Below, one piece after another: positions 33,192-41,808 of a stretch of 64,000 bases of DNA (position 1 is the first letter of the stretch; every line of letters begins with the position of its first letter). The notes under the pieces are model-generated. The model was not told where the DNA came from, searched no databases, and worked only from the letters and a program-made list of their open reading frames with translations. The position numbers and the translations under genes were made by a program. Source of the stretch: Phycisphaeraceae bacterium (lineage in GTDB: Bacteria; Planctomycetota; Phycisphaerae; Phycisphaerales; UBA1924); NCBI GenBank assembly GCA_019636495.1, contig JAHBXL010000011.1, positions 62,001-126,000 of the forward strand, written 5' to 3'.

Positions 33192-33571
33192 CACGTCTCC
33201 GTGCCGATGTGCTTGGTGTGAATCCGCAGAGTCCTTCGATATGGGTCGCTGTACCGGAACGACGGTTGCCCGCCCGGCGCGTTGACCTCGTACACAAACA
33301 CGCTCGCCCCGACCGTCTCTCGCACCTGGTCGCCGGCCCGCGGGAGGATCGGGCCGGCACCGAGGTCCAGGTCCGCCGCGCGGATCAGAAAGTCCCGCGA
33401 CTCGACCCGGTGAATCAACCCCGCGTCGTCGGCCTGCTCGAACTCGGTCCTGCCGATGCTGGCCAGAACCTCTTTGGTTTCGGCCCCACGCTGGTAGACC
33501 ACGGCGCGGCTCATGTGCTTGTGCCGCTGGTCATCCAGGAACGCAGAGCCGCGATCGAGCAGGTCGCCCAC
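33191..33571 (-). CDS. Head-tail joining (neck) protein candidate
   Basis: Seen: 126 residues, GTG start with a strong GAGGAGG site, soluble and beta-rich, containing a DFLIRAADLDLG segment and a C-terminal YSDPYRRTLRIHTKHIG strand. It sits between the DUF2190-like decoration protein and the tail genes, where neck or stopper proteins are usually found. I do not recognise a specific family. The stop overlaps the next start. Confidence 0.5.
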   Translation of the reverse strand: MGDLLDRGSAFLDDQRHKHMSRAVVYQRGAETKEVLASIGRTEFEQADDAGLIHRVESRDFLIRAADLDLGAGPILPRAGDQVRETVGASVFVYEVNAPGGQPSFRYSDPYRRTLRIHTKHIGTET

Positions 33572-33590
33572 GGGAGCCTCCTCGGTCGGG

Positions 33591-33938
33591 TCACTGCAGC
33601 ATGCGGACGCGAACGACGGTGTCGGCGTCGACGGTGGTCTTCACCGTTTTGCCGATCAGTTTGTTCACGCCGGCGGCCGCGTTCTTGGTGGCGTTCTGCG
33701 CCGCCGCGTCCCAGTAGGTGTTGGTGCCCGCGGGGATGGCGCTGCCCGCGCCGCCCGCTTTTGGGAAATCGAACACGCCCGACACCGCCAGCGAACCGAG
33801 CTGGTTCGCCTTGATGGGCGCCACCGTGACGCCCACCATCTCAGCCTGCACCACCACCGCACCGACGAGCGTGTCAGCCCCCGGCGTGTAGTCGATTGCC
33901 TCGCCTTCGTGAACGAACTTTGCAGGTCCTGAAGCCAT
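33591..33938 (-). CDS. DUF2190-family capsid decoration-type protein
   Basis: Seen: 115 residues with the DUF2190 pattern: a GEAIDYTPGAD start, VGVTVAPIKANQLGSLAVSG in the middle, and a conserved YWD segment (NTYWDAAAQ). The ATG at 33938 has AAGGAG upstream; a longer frame from 34013 adds a Gly/Glu-rich leader and was not used. Known: DUF2190 members sit beside major capsid genes and are considered decoration or capsid-associated proteins. It follows the capsid gene, as expected. Confidence 0.75.
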   Translation of the reverse strand: MASGPAKFVHEGEAIDYTPGADTLVGAVVVQAEMVGVTVAPIKANQLGSLAVSGVFDFPKAGGAGSAIPAGTNTYWDAAAQNATKNAAAGVNKLIGKTVKTTVDADTVVRVRMLQ

Positions 33939-34018
33939 GCCGCCTTCTCCTTCGCCGGGAGTGATCCCGGACTGTTCTTCTCCGGCGCCTCCGCCGATTG
34001 GTGTTTCGCCCATGCCGC

Positions 34019-36031
34019 TTACACCTCGCCCTTGCTCTTGACGCCGCCTCGGGGGTCCTGCAGCGCAACGCCGAAGTCGTGGTACCCGCGCATCCGCACG
34101 CCGAGCTGGTTGAAGTCCGCTTCCGCCGTTTCGATGGTCGGTGACTCGTTGCCGTTCAGGAACGCCACCTCAATCACCGGCAGGTCCGATGGATCGGCGA
34201 GGAGGTACCACGCCTTGGTGGAGTTGCCGGTGTAGAGCGCGTTGGAGAGGTAGCGGCTGACCTCGATCCGGAACTTGCCTTGGTGCGGGTTGGCGACGGG
34301 GAACTTCACGTTGACCGTGGTGTCCCGCATCTCGACACTCTTGTAGAGCTGGGTGCCCACCGCTGAGAGCGCCGTCGGCACGAGGAGGATCGACGGCATC
34401 ACGCCCGTGGGCTTGCCGTCGGAGTCCACGAGGTCCATGAAGGTGACCTCGCCCTTGGTGAGGCCGTCGATGCCGAGCGCCGTGTCCGCGCCCGAAATGA
34501 AGTTCTTGTTGCCGGCGCTGAAGAACGCGGCGTTGTTCATGAACGCCGTCCAGAAGACGTCGTTGATCTTCAGGCCCGATCCGCGGCCGAGCTTGCGCGG
34601 GACCGTGGTGATCGCGCCGAGGTCGTCGTTGATGATGTCGCGGCGGTCGATGGACAGCATCAGGCCGTAGGTGTCGGCCTTGTTGCTGTAGGTCTCCTCG
34701 CCCAAGGTCCCGTGCTTGAGCTCGCCACCCGGGGCGACCTGCTCGTACTGGTCCTTGCCGACCAGCCGGTAGCTCGTGACGGTTTTGAAGTCGGAGACGT
34801 TGCGGACGGCGCAAACGCTCCGCCACACGCGCTCGACGCTGAAGAAGCCCTCGAGCAGGAACTTGTTGGCGACGCTGGAGAGGATGCCGCCCACGTCGAT
34901 GGTGGTCATCCCCGCCTCGACGCCACGGCCAAAGGCGTACTCGAGTACCTGCCGGTGATCGCGGAAGCTGTTCCCGCAATATCCGTTGAGCTTGGCAGCT
35001 TCGCACAGGAGTTCCCGAAGCCCGATGCCATGCCGGAACGACCTCGAAGCGAGTTCGAGGGCGAGCGCGGAGCAGATTGTCTCGATGCCGTCCAACCGCG
35101 CACTCTGGAGACAGGCGGCCTCGAGCACTTCGTTCGTTACGCTAGTGTCCGGCGCGTGTACCGCTGGCGTCTTTGGCCGGCTGGCACGGAGCACCTCAAG
35201 TTCGGCACGAGTCGCGTCCCAGCCGTCGCGGATAGCCTGGGCTTCGACCTCAGTATGACTGCCGCCGCACACCTTGCGAATGGCCGCGATGCGCGTCGTT
35301 TCGGCCAATGCCTGCGCTCGGATCTGCTCGGCGTTCGGTTCCGTGCCAGCGTTAGGTGCCGGCGTGGAGCCGGGATTGGAGTGGACGGGATCATCTGCCA
35401 TGATGCTGGTGCCTTTGTTACGGTGGGCGGCGATGCTCGCGCTGGTGCGGCCGTCGGCACCGAGGTCGACGAAACTGATCTCGCCGAGCGTTGCCTTGCG
35501 AACGACGTTGATGGGGCCGGCGAACTCCTGGCCGTTCACGGTCGCTTTCTGCGACTCGCGGATGAACTCGAACTCCTCGACACTCGCGCCCACCGAGGCC
35601 TGCCAGGGGAAGCCGTTTCGGGACGACGCGACGACTTCACGGGCCGTCGCTGTGTCGCGAGAGATCACTCCGGTGGCGATGAGCTGCCCGCCCTCGACTT
35701 TGATCGCGTCGGTGTGGCCGACGCCGGCGGCCGGGTCGTGGGCGAACCGGATCGGCCGGTTCTGCGAAGGCACCGCCAGGCCTGCGAGGTCCAGGACTAC
35801 CGGGTGACGCCAGCCGGCGACGCGCATGGCCCCGCCGGTGTACGCAAGCATTTTGAAGCGCGGCAGCGACTTCTCTGCGTCCGCGCCCCCCGCGCCCGCG
35901 GCGATAGCGGTGATTTCCGCCGTGCCGGTTAGCGTGAGCGGCAATGCGCCGGCGGGCGGGGCTGCGGCCTCAAGCCACAGAGACTTGGGCGCGAATCGGG
36001 TCTTCGGAGCGGTCGGAGTCTTCGTTGCCAT
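34019..36031 (-). CDS. Prohead protease-major capsid fusion protein
   Basis: Seen: 670 residues. Residues 1-210 hold a prohead-protease-like domain (LPRFKMLAYTGG; WQASVGASVEEFEF). A Pro/Ser/Asn linker near 220-240 leads to a scaffold-like helical segment (about 245-305), then a major-capsid domain from about 330 to the end (NKFLLEGFFSVERVWRSV; RMRGYHDFGVALQDPRG). Known: Mu-like and some other phages encode protease and capsid separately or as overlapping fusions, and the protease releases itself during maturation. The start at 36031 overlaps the portal end by 62 bases; a start at 36061 adds ten residues. A single open frame for both parts suggests cleavage after assembly. Confidence 0.8.
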   Translation of the reverse strand: MATKTPTAPKTRFAPKSLWLEAAAPPAGALPLTLTGTAEITAIAAGAGGADAEKSLPRFKMLAYTGGAMRVAGWRHPVVLDLAGLAVPSQNRPIRFAHDPAAGVGHTDAIKVEGGQLIATGVISRDTATAREVVASSRNGFPWQASVGASVEEFEFIRESQKATVNGQEFAGPINVVRKATLGEISFVDLGADGRTSASIAAHRNKGTSIMADDPVHSNPGSTPAPNAGTEPNAEQIRAQALAETTRIAAIRKVCGGSHTEVEAQAIRDGWDATRAELEVLRASRPKTPAVHAPDTSVTNEVLEAACLQSARLDGIETICSALALELASRSFRHGIGLRELLCEAAKLNGYCGNSFRDHRQVLEYAFGRGVEAGMTTIDVGGILSSVANKFLLEGFFSVERVWRSVCAVRNVSDFKTVTSYRLVGKDQYEQVAPGGELKHGTLGEETYSNKADTYGLMLSIDRRDIINDDLGAITTVPRKLGRGSGLKINDVFWTAFMNNAAFFSAGNKNFISGADTALGIDGLTKGEVTFMDLVDSDGKPTGVMPSILLVPTALSAVGTQLYKSVEMRDTTVNVKFPVANPHQGKFRIEVSRYLSNALYTGNSTKAWYLLADPSDLPVIEVAFLNGNESPTIETAEADFNQLGVRMRGYHDFGVALQDPRGGVKSKGEV

Positions 36032-37511
36032 CGGTGTCGTCCTTTTGGGGTGCGGGCGCATTGCCAGCGGTAGCCGTGGGGGCCGGGGTCAGTCCGAGTT
36101 CGTTCATGAGCGTGAGCTCTTTGGCACGCTGGCGGAGTTCCTGCTCCCAGTCGCGTCCCTGGCGTGCGAATTCGGCGGCGAGCGTGGTGGTGTGATTTGC
36201 CAGGCGAGTGGCCTGAGCGTTGGCTTCTTTGGCGGGATCGACGTGCTCGACGCCATCCCAGAACCACGCGTGCTCGGGAAGCGTGACTGCCCCACCCGTC
36301 AGCGTCCGCATCGACTGCGGAAGGAGCCCTTCGACCAGTACCGCTTCGTTGAGCCAGGCCTTGAACAAGCGGTCGAGCACGGCGAGCTGCAGATAGTGCT
36401 GCTCGACGCGAACGCTCTTGAAGTACGTCTGGTGGTCGAGGCGACCGCTCGCGTAGTTGTACCCCGAGGAGTTACCCGCCGCGACGTTGAACGGCATGTT
36501 CAGGCAGCGGGCGATCTCGTTGAGCACCTCGCGCTTGAACTCGCCGAACGTCGTGGTGGGTTGCTCGGCATGAACCTGCCCCAGCTTCCATCCGCCCGGC
36601 AGCACCGTGGCAAGGCGCTGTTCGAGCTCGACTTCGTCCATCGGCTCCAGGGGATCGGCCTCGCCATTCGGCGGGCTGTCGGTGTAGATGACGGCAGCGA
36701 AGTTGGCGGCCGTCTCGGCGGCGGCAATCGTCGCCAGCGTGTACCGGCGCAGCTGCGCGAACAGCGGGAGCGCGGGGGTGATGTCGGGGATGCCGCGGAG
36801 CTGGCCGGGCCGGTCGGCCCGGAAGTAATGCACGACCGAGGCGGCGGGCAGGGTGTCGTAGGCGGCGAGATCGTCGATCGGTGCGCGGAGCAGACCGCTG
36901 GCACCCGGGTGCCGCTTGAGCACGCGGTAGGCGGAGGGGTTGCCCCACGCGTCCAGCACAATGCCATCGATCTCGTCGGCTCGGCCGCGGCGTAGGAGGG
37001 GGGTGCAGACTTGATCGGCCTCGATGAGCTTCAGGTCCAGCGACACGGGCGAGGCGATGGCCGGGTTGCTGACCAGCAGCGCGAACGCCTCGCCGCTCTC
37101 CGCACGAGCCATGCGCATGGTGCGGAGCTTGCCAGAGAGGTCTACCGCGCGCGCCCAACGGTCGAACGCGTCCTCGATGCGGGCGTTGGCGTCCGCATCC
37201 TCGGTGAGCATCTGCAGCCGCGGGCCGGTACCGATTGTGTCGTTGGCGAGCGTGAGGACGATGCCCTTGGCGTATGAGTTATTGGCGACCTCGTAGCGCG
37301 CTCGGTTGCGGAGGATGCGCCGAACCTCGGGGTTCACCGCCGCGTTGGGCGCAAGGCCATCGGCGTTGGCCCAGTGCTTGCGGTTCTCCGCCGTGGTCTG
37401 CGCCGAGTCGAACTTGGCGACCACGAGCCGCCGCCCGCTGCGCGGAGCGTCCGTGCTCCGCCCAGCGGGGCGGCCGTTCCGGCTCAAGAGGTTGGCGATG
37501 GTCTTGAACAT
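35970..37511 (-). CDS. Phage portal protein (lambda GpB-type)
   Basis: Seen: 513 residues with the lambda portal pattern: an N-terminal RNRARYEVANNSYAKGIV segment, KLIEADQVCTPL, then RGIPDITPALPLFAQLRRYTLA and the GYNYASGRLDHQTY region near residues 375-390, plus a charged C-terminal tail. Known: a dodecamer forms the DNA gate at one vertex of the head. It follows the small gpW-position protein by 10 bases and overlaps the protease-capsid start by 62 bases in a different frame. No ribosome site is obvious before its ATG. Confidence 0.9.
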   Translation of the reverse strand: MFKTIANLLSRNGRPAGRSTDAPRSGRRLVVAKFDSAQTTAENRKHWANADGLAPNAAVNPEVRRILRNRARYEVANNSYAKGIVLTLANDTIGTGPRLQMLTEDADANARIEDAFDRWARAVDLSGKLRTMRMARAESGEAFALLVSNPAIASPVSLDLKLIEADQVCTPLLRRGRADEIDGIVLDAWGNPSAYRVLKRHPGASGLLRAPIDDLAAYDTLPAASVVHYFRADRPGQLRGIPDITPALPLFAQLRRYTLATIAAAETAANFAAVIYTDSPPNGEADPLEPMDEVELEQRLATVLPGGWKLGQVHAEQPTTTFGEFKREVLNEIARCLNMPFNVAAGNSSGYNYASGRLDHQTYFKSVRVEQHYLQLAVLDRLFKAWLNEAVLVEGLLPQSMRTLTGGAVTLPEHAWFWDGVEHVDPAKEANAQATRLANHTTTLAAEFARQGRDWEQELRQRAKELTLMNELGLTPAPTATAGNAPAPQKDDTDGNEDSDRSEDPIRAQVSVA

Positions 37512-37521
37512 TGGGTGTGGG

Positions 37522-37728
37522 TCAGACAGAACCGGGCGGGACGATCTTGGCGAACTTGATGCCGAGGCCGGGCTTCTTCGCGGCGTCCTTGGACGCGAGG
37601 TAGCGGTCGGCCTCGATCTGGTCCTTCAGCGGGTGCTGCTCGACGCTGCCCGAATCACCCGCCGCCTTGGCAGGACCGACCGCGTTATCGCGGATCGCCT
37701 GCTCAACATCAGGGGTGGGGTCGGGCAC
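37522..37728 (-). CDS. Small gpW-position phage protein
   Basis: Seen: 68 residues, the same length as lambda gpW and in the same place between terminase and portal genes, but without a recognisable gpW fold in sequence. The C-terminal half (DQIEADRYLASKDAAKKPGL) is helical and basic. A GTG start has a GGAG ribosome site. Inferred head-completion role by gene order. Sequence similarity to gpW is not apparent. Confidence 0.6.
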   Translation of the reverse strand: MPDPTPDVEQAIRDNAVGPAKAAGDSGSVEQHPLKDQIEADRYLASKDAAKKPGLGIKFAKIVPPGSV

Positions 37729-37840
37729 GGAAGGCTCCAGGACTCGACAACGCGAGCCGACTCCCGGCTACCTACGCCAACCACACGCAGGCTGTCCGCG
37801 ACAAGGGGTGCCGCGGAGGTTTGTTCGATAGATCGAACGG
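37729..37840. other. Short gap with no gene seen
   Basis: I see no open frame with a ribosome site or recognisable motif in this 112-base gap between the zinc-ribbon gene and the gpW-position gene. Confidence 0.5.
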
Positions 37841-38023
37841 CTACGCCAGGGCTTCCCGCGTCGTCACGCGGCGTCCGCAGTGCCGGCACTCCCGCCGGCG
37901 CAAGACAGCGCCTGTAAGCCGCTTGAGGTACACCACGCGAAAGTGCTGGCACCCACAGACGCGGCATACCAGCCCGAGGGGCTGGCTCCTGTCATCCGGA
38001 TTGGTTTGCCTGATCCGCGGCAT
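37841..38023 (-). CDS. Small zinc-ribbon protein
   Basis: Seen: 60 residues with two Cys pairs (CRVCGC near residue 20 and CRHCG near 46) in a basic context, the pattern of a zinc ribbon such as those in NrdR or TFIIS-type proteins. The ATG shares its A with the terminase stop (TGATG). Inferred: a DNA- or RNA-binding helper for packaging or late expression. Too short for a specific assignment. Confidence 0.65.
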   Translation of the reverse strand: MPRIRQTNPDDRSQPLGLVCRVCGCQHFRVVYLKRLTGAVLRRRECRHCGRRVTTREALA

Positions 38024-40308
38024 CAGCGTCGCTCGCCCTTCATTGCAGAGAGGCGAATCCTCGGTCGGATAGCCACCTTGGCATCCGTTCCGAAGAGCAA
38101 GGCGCCGTGCATCGACGCGGCCACCGCGCAGCCGACCAGGCAGTCGAGCCAGTGGTTGTCGATCCCTTCGACGCGGAGCTTCCACTCGTCAACCGTCCGG
38201 CCTCGCCCCTCGGTCTTGATGCGATACTCGCCGGTGAGGTGCTCGGACAGCAACCGGTGCGGCTCGGGCTTGTTCCCGAAGAGCGAGAGGCAGCCCGGAT
38301 CACCCATCGGCACCGCGAGGCGTGCGTGCGCGAACGACTTCCAGTAGTTCGTGTCGAAGACCACGTGCCGTACCGCTCGCTTGCCGGTGATCACGGGGAT
38401 GCGCCAGTTGAGACCAACCCGGTCGCCGCGCTTGCGCTTGTAGTCGGAGAAGGGGATGCTCGATGCGCCGACATACCGCCCGTGGCTGGGCATGAGCACA
38501 CTGGCGTGCGGGCTCTGGCGGCAGAACTGATAGACCACGTCCGTGGACGATCCCCAGTTGGCGTCGATTAGGCAGCGATCGATCCGCACCATCGCGCCGT
38601 CGTCGCGCCGCCACTCGCGGGCCAGGTGCGACGCCACGAGCCGCTCCAGCCCGCCGTAGATGGCTCCCTCAACGCCGGCTCGCGGAGCCGCCGTCGCAAG
38701 TGTCCGCCGCATGTCACGCAGCGTGAAGTACCCGGTCTTCTGGTCCGGCTCGGTGCCGTAGTCGATGACGTACCCGGTGAAGTCGTCCTCCCACGCCGCA
38801 ATCAGATAGAACAGTGCCTTGCCCTGCACGTCCACGAACATCGTCAGCCGTGTGCACCCGATGGGCACCTCAGCACGGGCTTGGCCGTTCACCTTTGCCG
38901 CGATCTGGTCGGCGTTGAGCAGGTCGTCGGCCGCCTGGACCTCCGGCAGCGGCTCGTTCTGATACTCGGCGAAGAACGCCGCCTCGTCCTGCAGTTTGAG
39001 GTTCATCGCGTGCTGGACTGCCGAGAGCTCATCGTGGTTGAAGCGCTCCGGCCAGGCGATCACCGCACCCTCGTCCATCGCGGTACGGTGCTGGCCGTAG
39101 AACTCCGTGGCGGCCTTGATCCCCCGATCGTTCCTTAGACCGTCCGCCCGGAGCTCGGCGTAGCGCTGCCACAACGCCTCGCGCGACGGAAAGGCGTACA
39201 TCATCTTCGTCCGCTCACCCTGCCACTGGGGGTGCTTGTCCCGGTCGAGGATGCGGTCGGCCAGGTCGTCGGGGCGAACCACCGTCAACGTCATCAGCCC
39301 GGCAATCTTCTTCCCGGGCCCGGCGAGGCCGAGGATCGCGCCGGCGAGGATGCGTTCGCGGTTGGCGCACTGTGACGGCGAGCGCGCCGACTCATCTGTC
39401 TGCGGATCGTCGATGAGCACCAGCGACGGTCGGGCTGACGTGCCGTCCGCCCTCTTGTGTTTCATACCACGGATGCGACCGGTGATCCCCGCTACGCGGA
39501 TGATGGCGCCCGCGGCCGCCGAGCCACCGATCGTCGGCAGCACGATCTCCTTAGCGGTCCACCCGATGTGCGTCTGCTTCCCGTGGAAGAGCTGGCCCGA
39601 GGCCCGCTGGTGGATGCCCTCAAGCGACCGGATCGGATGGCAGACTTCGGGGAAGTCGCCGGCGAGCAGCTCGCTGTTCTCCAACTCCGCCTTGATCGAT
39701 TCGAGCATCCCCGCCGCGTGCTCTTCGTCTGAGCCGATGAGCGCAACGAAGTCGCGGTGCCCGTAGAGCATGGCCCACAGGCACGCCACCTCGCATAGCG
39801 AAGTCTTGCCCGACCCGCGTGGCATGGCCATCGCAAACAGACCGCCCTCCAGCACCGCCTGCTCGATCTTGGCGATGACCTTCAGGTGGTCCTCGGACCA
39901 GCGCAGGTGGAAAGTCTGAAGGAAGTACGTCTCGCAGAAGAAGCGGAAGTCCCCGGCCGCCTTCTCCTTCCGAGCGGGATCGGCCACCGGCGGCAGGTCG
40001 CCGATGTCCCGCCCCGAGAGCGAAAGGACGGCGTTGCGGAGGCGGGCCCGCTCCTTCATCGCTTCGTAGCCGGTGAGCCCAGCTGGCTGCGCCGCCGCGT
40101 CCGCGATGGCCTCATGCCGCGTCGTCACCAGCCAGGCGACGTACCGGAAGAGATCGACCTTGCCCGCGTCGCCATCGGCCGCGACACGGAAACCCGCGCG
40201 CGTGCGATGGCGGTGGAGCTGCCGCTCGCTGATCACCTCGCCCAGCGGAGTGCTGTTGAGCAGTCGCGCGAGTTCGCCGGGCTTGAGTTTGCGCGGGTCA
40301 ATCGCCAC
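38023..40308 (-). CDS. Terminase large subunit (GpA-like)
   Basis: DNA-packaging motor. Seen: 761 residues. Residues 1-70 form a helical DNA-binding-like domain (ELARLLNSTP; DLFRYVAWLVTTRHE). An ATPase follows with Walker A AMPRGSGKTSL (about 159-169), LVLIDDPQTDE as Walker B, and a C-terminal nuclease-like region with acidic residues (TMFVDVQG; CLIDANWG; VEGIDNHWLDCL). The N-terminal domain resembles the small upstream gene at 40298-40546, so the small-subunit DNA-recognition fold seems duplicated and fused here. The ATG lies inside the upstream gene (11-base overlap). Lambda-type terminases pair with GpB-type portals, which agrees with the portal gene nearby. Confidence 0.88.
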   Translation of the reverse strand: MAIDPRKLKPGELARLLNSTPLGEVISERQLHRHRTRAGFRVAADGDAGKVDLFRYVAWLVTTRHEAIADAAAQPAGLTGYEAMKERARLRNAVLSLSGRDIGDLPPVADPARKEKAAGDFRFFCETYFLQTFHLRWSEDHLKVIAKIEQAVLEGGLFAMAMPRGSGKTSLCEVACLWAMLYGHRDFVALIGSDEEHAAGMLESIKAELENSELLAGDFPEVCHPIRSLEGIHQRASGQLFHGKQTHIGWTAKEIVLPTIGGSAAAGAIIRVAGITGRIRGMKHKRADGTSARPSLVLIDDPQTDESARSPSQCANRERILAGAILGLAGPGKKIAGLMTLTVVRPDDLADRILDRDKHPQWQGERTKMMYAFPSREALWQRYAELRADGLRNDRGIKAATEFYGQHRTAMDEGAVIAWPERFNHDELSAVQHAMNLKLQDEAAFFAEYQNEPLPEVQAADDLLNADQIAAKVNGQARAEVPIGCTRLTMFVDVQGKALFYLIAAWEDDFTGYVIDYGTEPDQKTGYFTLRDMRRTLATAAPRAGVEGAIYGGLERLVASHLAREWRRDDGAMVRIDRCLIDANWGSSTDVVYQFCRQSPHASVLMPSHGRYVGASSIPFSDYKRKRGDRVGLNWRIPVITGKRAVRHVVFDTNYWKSFAHARLAVPMGDPGCLSLFGNKPEPHRLLSEHLTGEYRIKTEGRGRTVDEWKLRVEGIDNHWLDCLVGCAVAASMHGALLFGTDAKVAIRPRIRLSAMKGERR

Positions 40309-40546
40309 CTGCGGACATCTCCTTCACGAGCCACGCGGCGTAGTGCACGAGGTTGATGCTCCCGTCGGCGTTGGTCGGCGCGCCCGCGTCGATGTCGGCG
40401 AGGAGCATCGCTTCGGTGACGGGCTTCCCGCCCAGGCGCGTGAGCACACGGGCGGCATCCGCCACGGGCAGCGCGGCGGGGTTGAGCCGGGACATCCCCT
40501 GTCCCCGCGATGCGGCATCAGAACTAGGCGCGTGTTCGGGAGTCAT
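40298..40546 (-). CDS. Candidate terminase small-subunit-like protein
   Basis: Seen: 82 residues with a Ser/Ala-rich start then a DNA-binding-like domain (PVADAARVLTRLGG; NLVHYAAWLVKEM) that resembles the first 70 residues of the terminase downstream. GGGAGG lies about 7 bases before the ATG; an internal ATG (MSRLNPA) is an alternative start. Inferred: the small terminase subunit or a regulator with the same fold. The resemblance to the terminase N-terminus was judged by eye. Confidence 0.6.
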   Translation of the reverse strand: MTPEHAPSSDAASRGQGMSRLNPAALPVADAARVLTRLGGKPVTEAMLLADIDAGAPTNADGSINLVHYAAWLVKEMSAGGD

Positions 40547-40575
40547 GCCCGACCTCCCGGACCTTCGCGTCCCGC

Positions 40576-40608
40576 GAGTTGCCCACATCGCGCGACGAGT
40601 TGCCCACA
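40576..40608. repeat. 12-bp direct repeats, 21-bp spacing, in divergent gap
   Basis: Seen: GAGTTGCCCACA occurs at 40576-40587 and again at 40597-40608, with a period of 21 bp, close to two helical turns. The region lies between the minus-strand packaging genes and the plus-strand pocket. Known: direct repeats spaced by whole turns often bind a regulator on one face. Inferred: a control site for one or both divergent units, or a packaging-initiation element (cos/pac-like) near the small-terminase gene. Confidence 0.4.
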
Positions 40609-40719
40609 GCAGCGAGATTCTCGGCGAATCCTCGCGGGATGGCCTTGCCGGTCCGCAAGTGTCATGGCTTCATGTGTCCAACGCGGGCGGGAACGTCGCC
40701 CGCAACGGAGACCACGAAC

Positions 40720-40986
40720 ATGAGCGCGAAGAAGAACAAGACGCCCAAGACCCCGACGCCCGACCCCAGCGCCAGCGAGACCTACGCCCAGCGGCGCAGC
40801 GACATCGCCCGGCTGCTCGACGTGCTCGGCATGGAACTGGACAAGCACGCCGATGCCGCCAAGGCCGACCCCAAGTGCTGGGGCCGCGTCGGGGACCTCG
40901 GGAAGGTCCGCAGCGACCTGATCGACATGGTCGGGTTCATGAGCGGGATGGAGCGGGATGAGGTCGAACGGTTCCTGGCCGAGTGA
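40720..40986 (+). CDS. Small helical protein, first of plus-strand pocket
   Basis: Seen: 88 residues, Lys/Pro/Thr-rich first 20 residues, then a helical domain (SETYAQRRSDIARLLDVLG; WGRVGDLGKVRSDLIDMVGF; MERDEVERFLAE). GGAG precedes the ATG at 40720; the longer frame from 40579 lacks such support. No catalytic motif or Cys cluster. I do not recognise the family. Together with the next four genes it is transcribed opposite to the surrounding phage genes, hinting at a separately controlled moron-like unit. Confidence 0.55.
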   Translation: MSAKKNKTPKTPTPDPSASETYAQRRSDIARLLDVLGMELDKHADAAKADPKCWGRVGDLGKVRSDLIDMVGFMSGMERDEVERFLAE

Positions 40987-41013
40987 CGTGCGCGAACCAG
41001 AAGGAGCACACCC

Positions 41014-41271
41014 ATGTTCATCAAATCGATCGTGATCGAAGGCGTCGAGGACAACGTGGAGATCGCCCGCACCGACGCGGGGGCGCTGGTCACGGCGGGC
41101 AACCGCGTGATCTGCGAGATGGGTCGCGGCGAAGACCGCGAGGCCCGCTACGCCAAGGCCTGCGAGGTCGCCAAGGTCGTCCTCGGGACCGACCGTCGGG
41201 GCCGCCCCGCCGGGACCAACTCGATGATCCATGACGTGCTGCAGGAGATCGAGCGCGTCGCGGGCTGCTGA
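41014..41271 (+). CDS. Small unknown alpha/beta protein
   Basis: Seen: 85 residues with alternating strands and helices (IKSIVIEGVEDNVEIART; AGNRVICEMGRG; ARYAKACEVAKVVLG) and a C-terminal GC. AAGGAG precedes the start. Not recognised. Its place in the plus-strand pocket suggests co-expression with its neighbours. A GC-rich hairpin follows at 41314-41332. Confidence 0.5.
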   Translation: MFIKSIVIEGVEDNVEIARTDAGALVTAGNRVICEMGRGEDREARYAKACEVAKVVLGTDRRGRPAGTNSMIHDVLQEIERVAGC

Positions 41272-41313
41272 ATCGCTCGCGGCGGCGCGGGGAACCGCGC
41301 CGGCCACGCTTTG

Positions 41314-41332
41314 CCGCCGCAATGTGCGGCGG
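41314..41332. other. GC hairpin between pocket genes
   Basis: Seen: CCGCCGCA/TGCGGCGG arms of 8 bp with an ATG loop lie in the 90-base gap before the HARE-HTH gene. No run of T follows on either strand, so a rho-independent terminator is unlikely. Inferred: an mRNA structure that could attenuate or stabilise the downstream transcript. Confidence 0.4.
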
Positions 41333-41361
41333 TGTTCCGCACCACCTGATTGGAGACGATC

Positions 41362-41805
41362 ATGAGTACGAAGACCAAGAAGGCCCCGAAGACCTCCCGC
41401 ATGTCCAAGAGCGCCGCGCGTGCCGAGGGCGCGGCCAAGACCGAGCGCGCCCGCAAGGCCGCGCTCGCCGAGATCAAGGACCGCCTGGACGGGAAGCCAG
41501 CGGCCGCCGCGAAGGCCAAGGGCGTCAAGGCCGCCAAGACGCCCAAGGCCCCGAAGCAGAAGAAGCCCAAGCGGGTCAGCGCCCTGGACGCCGCGGCGCA
41601 GGTGCTCGCCGGGTCGAAGGTCCCCATGCGGGCCAAGGAGATGATCGCCGAGATGGAGGCCAAGGGCCTCTGGAAGAGCCCCGGCGGCAAGACGCCCGAG
41701 GCCACGCTCTACGCCGCCATCATCCGCGAGATCGCGGCCAAGGGGAGTGCCTCCCGCTTCAAGAAGCACGAGCGCGGCGTCTTCGTCGCGGGGAAGGGGG
41801 CCTGA
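41362..41805 (+). CDS. Lys/Ala-rich protein with HARE-HTH winged helix
   Basis: Seen: a Lys/Ala/Pro-rich disordered N-terminus (about 1-70), then a HARE-HTH winged-helix domain ([49 protein letters not shown]). Known: HARE-HTH domains bind DNA or nucleoprotein and are found in RNA polymerase delta, HB1 and ASXL-type proteins. In bacteria they often sit in nucleoid- or phage-associated proteins. GGAG precedes the ATG at 41362. Inferred: a DNA-binding regulator or a histone-like factor for the phage. Lysine-rich linkers may give general DNA affinity. Confidence 0.8.
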   Translation: MSTKTKKAPKTSRMSKSAARAEGAAKTERARKAALAEIKDRLDGKPAAAAKAKGVKAAKTPKAPKQKKPKRVSALDAAAQVLAGSKVPMRAKEMIAEMEAKGLWKSPGGKTPEATLYAAIIREIAAKGSASRFKKHERGVFVAGKGA

Positions 41806-41808
41806 CCC

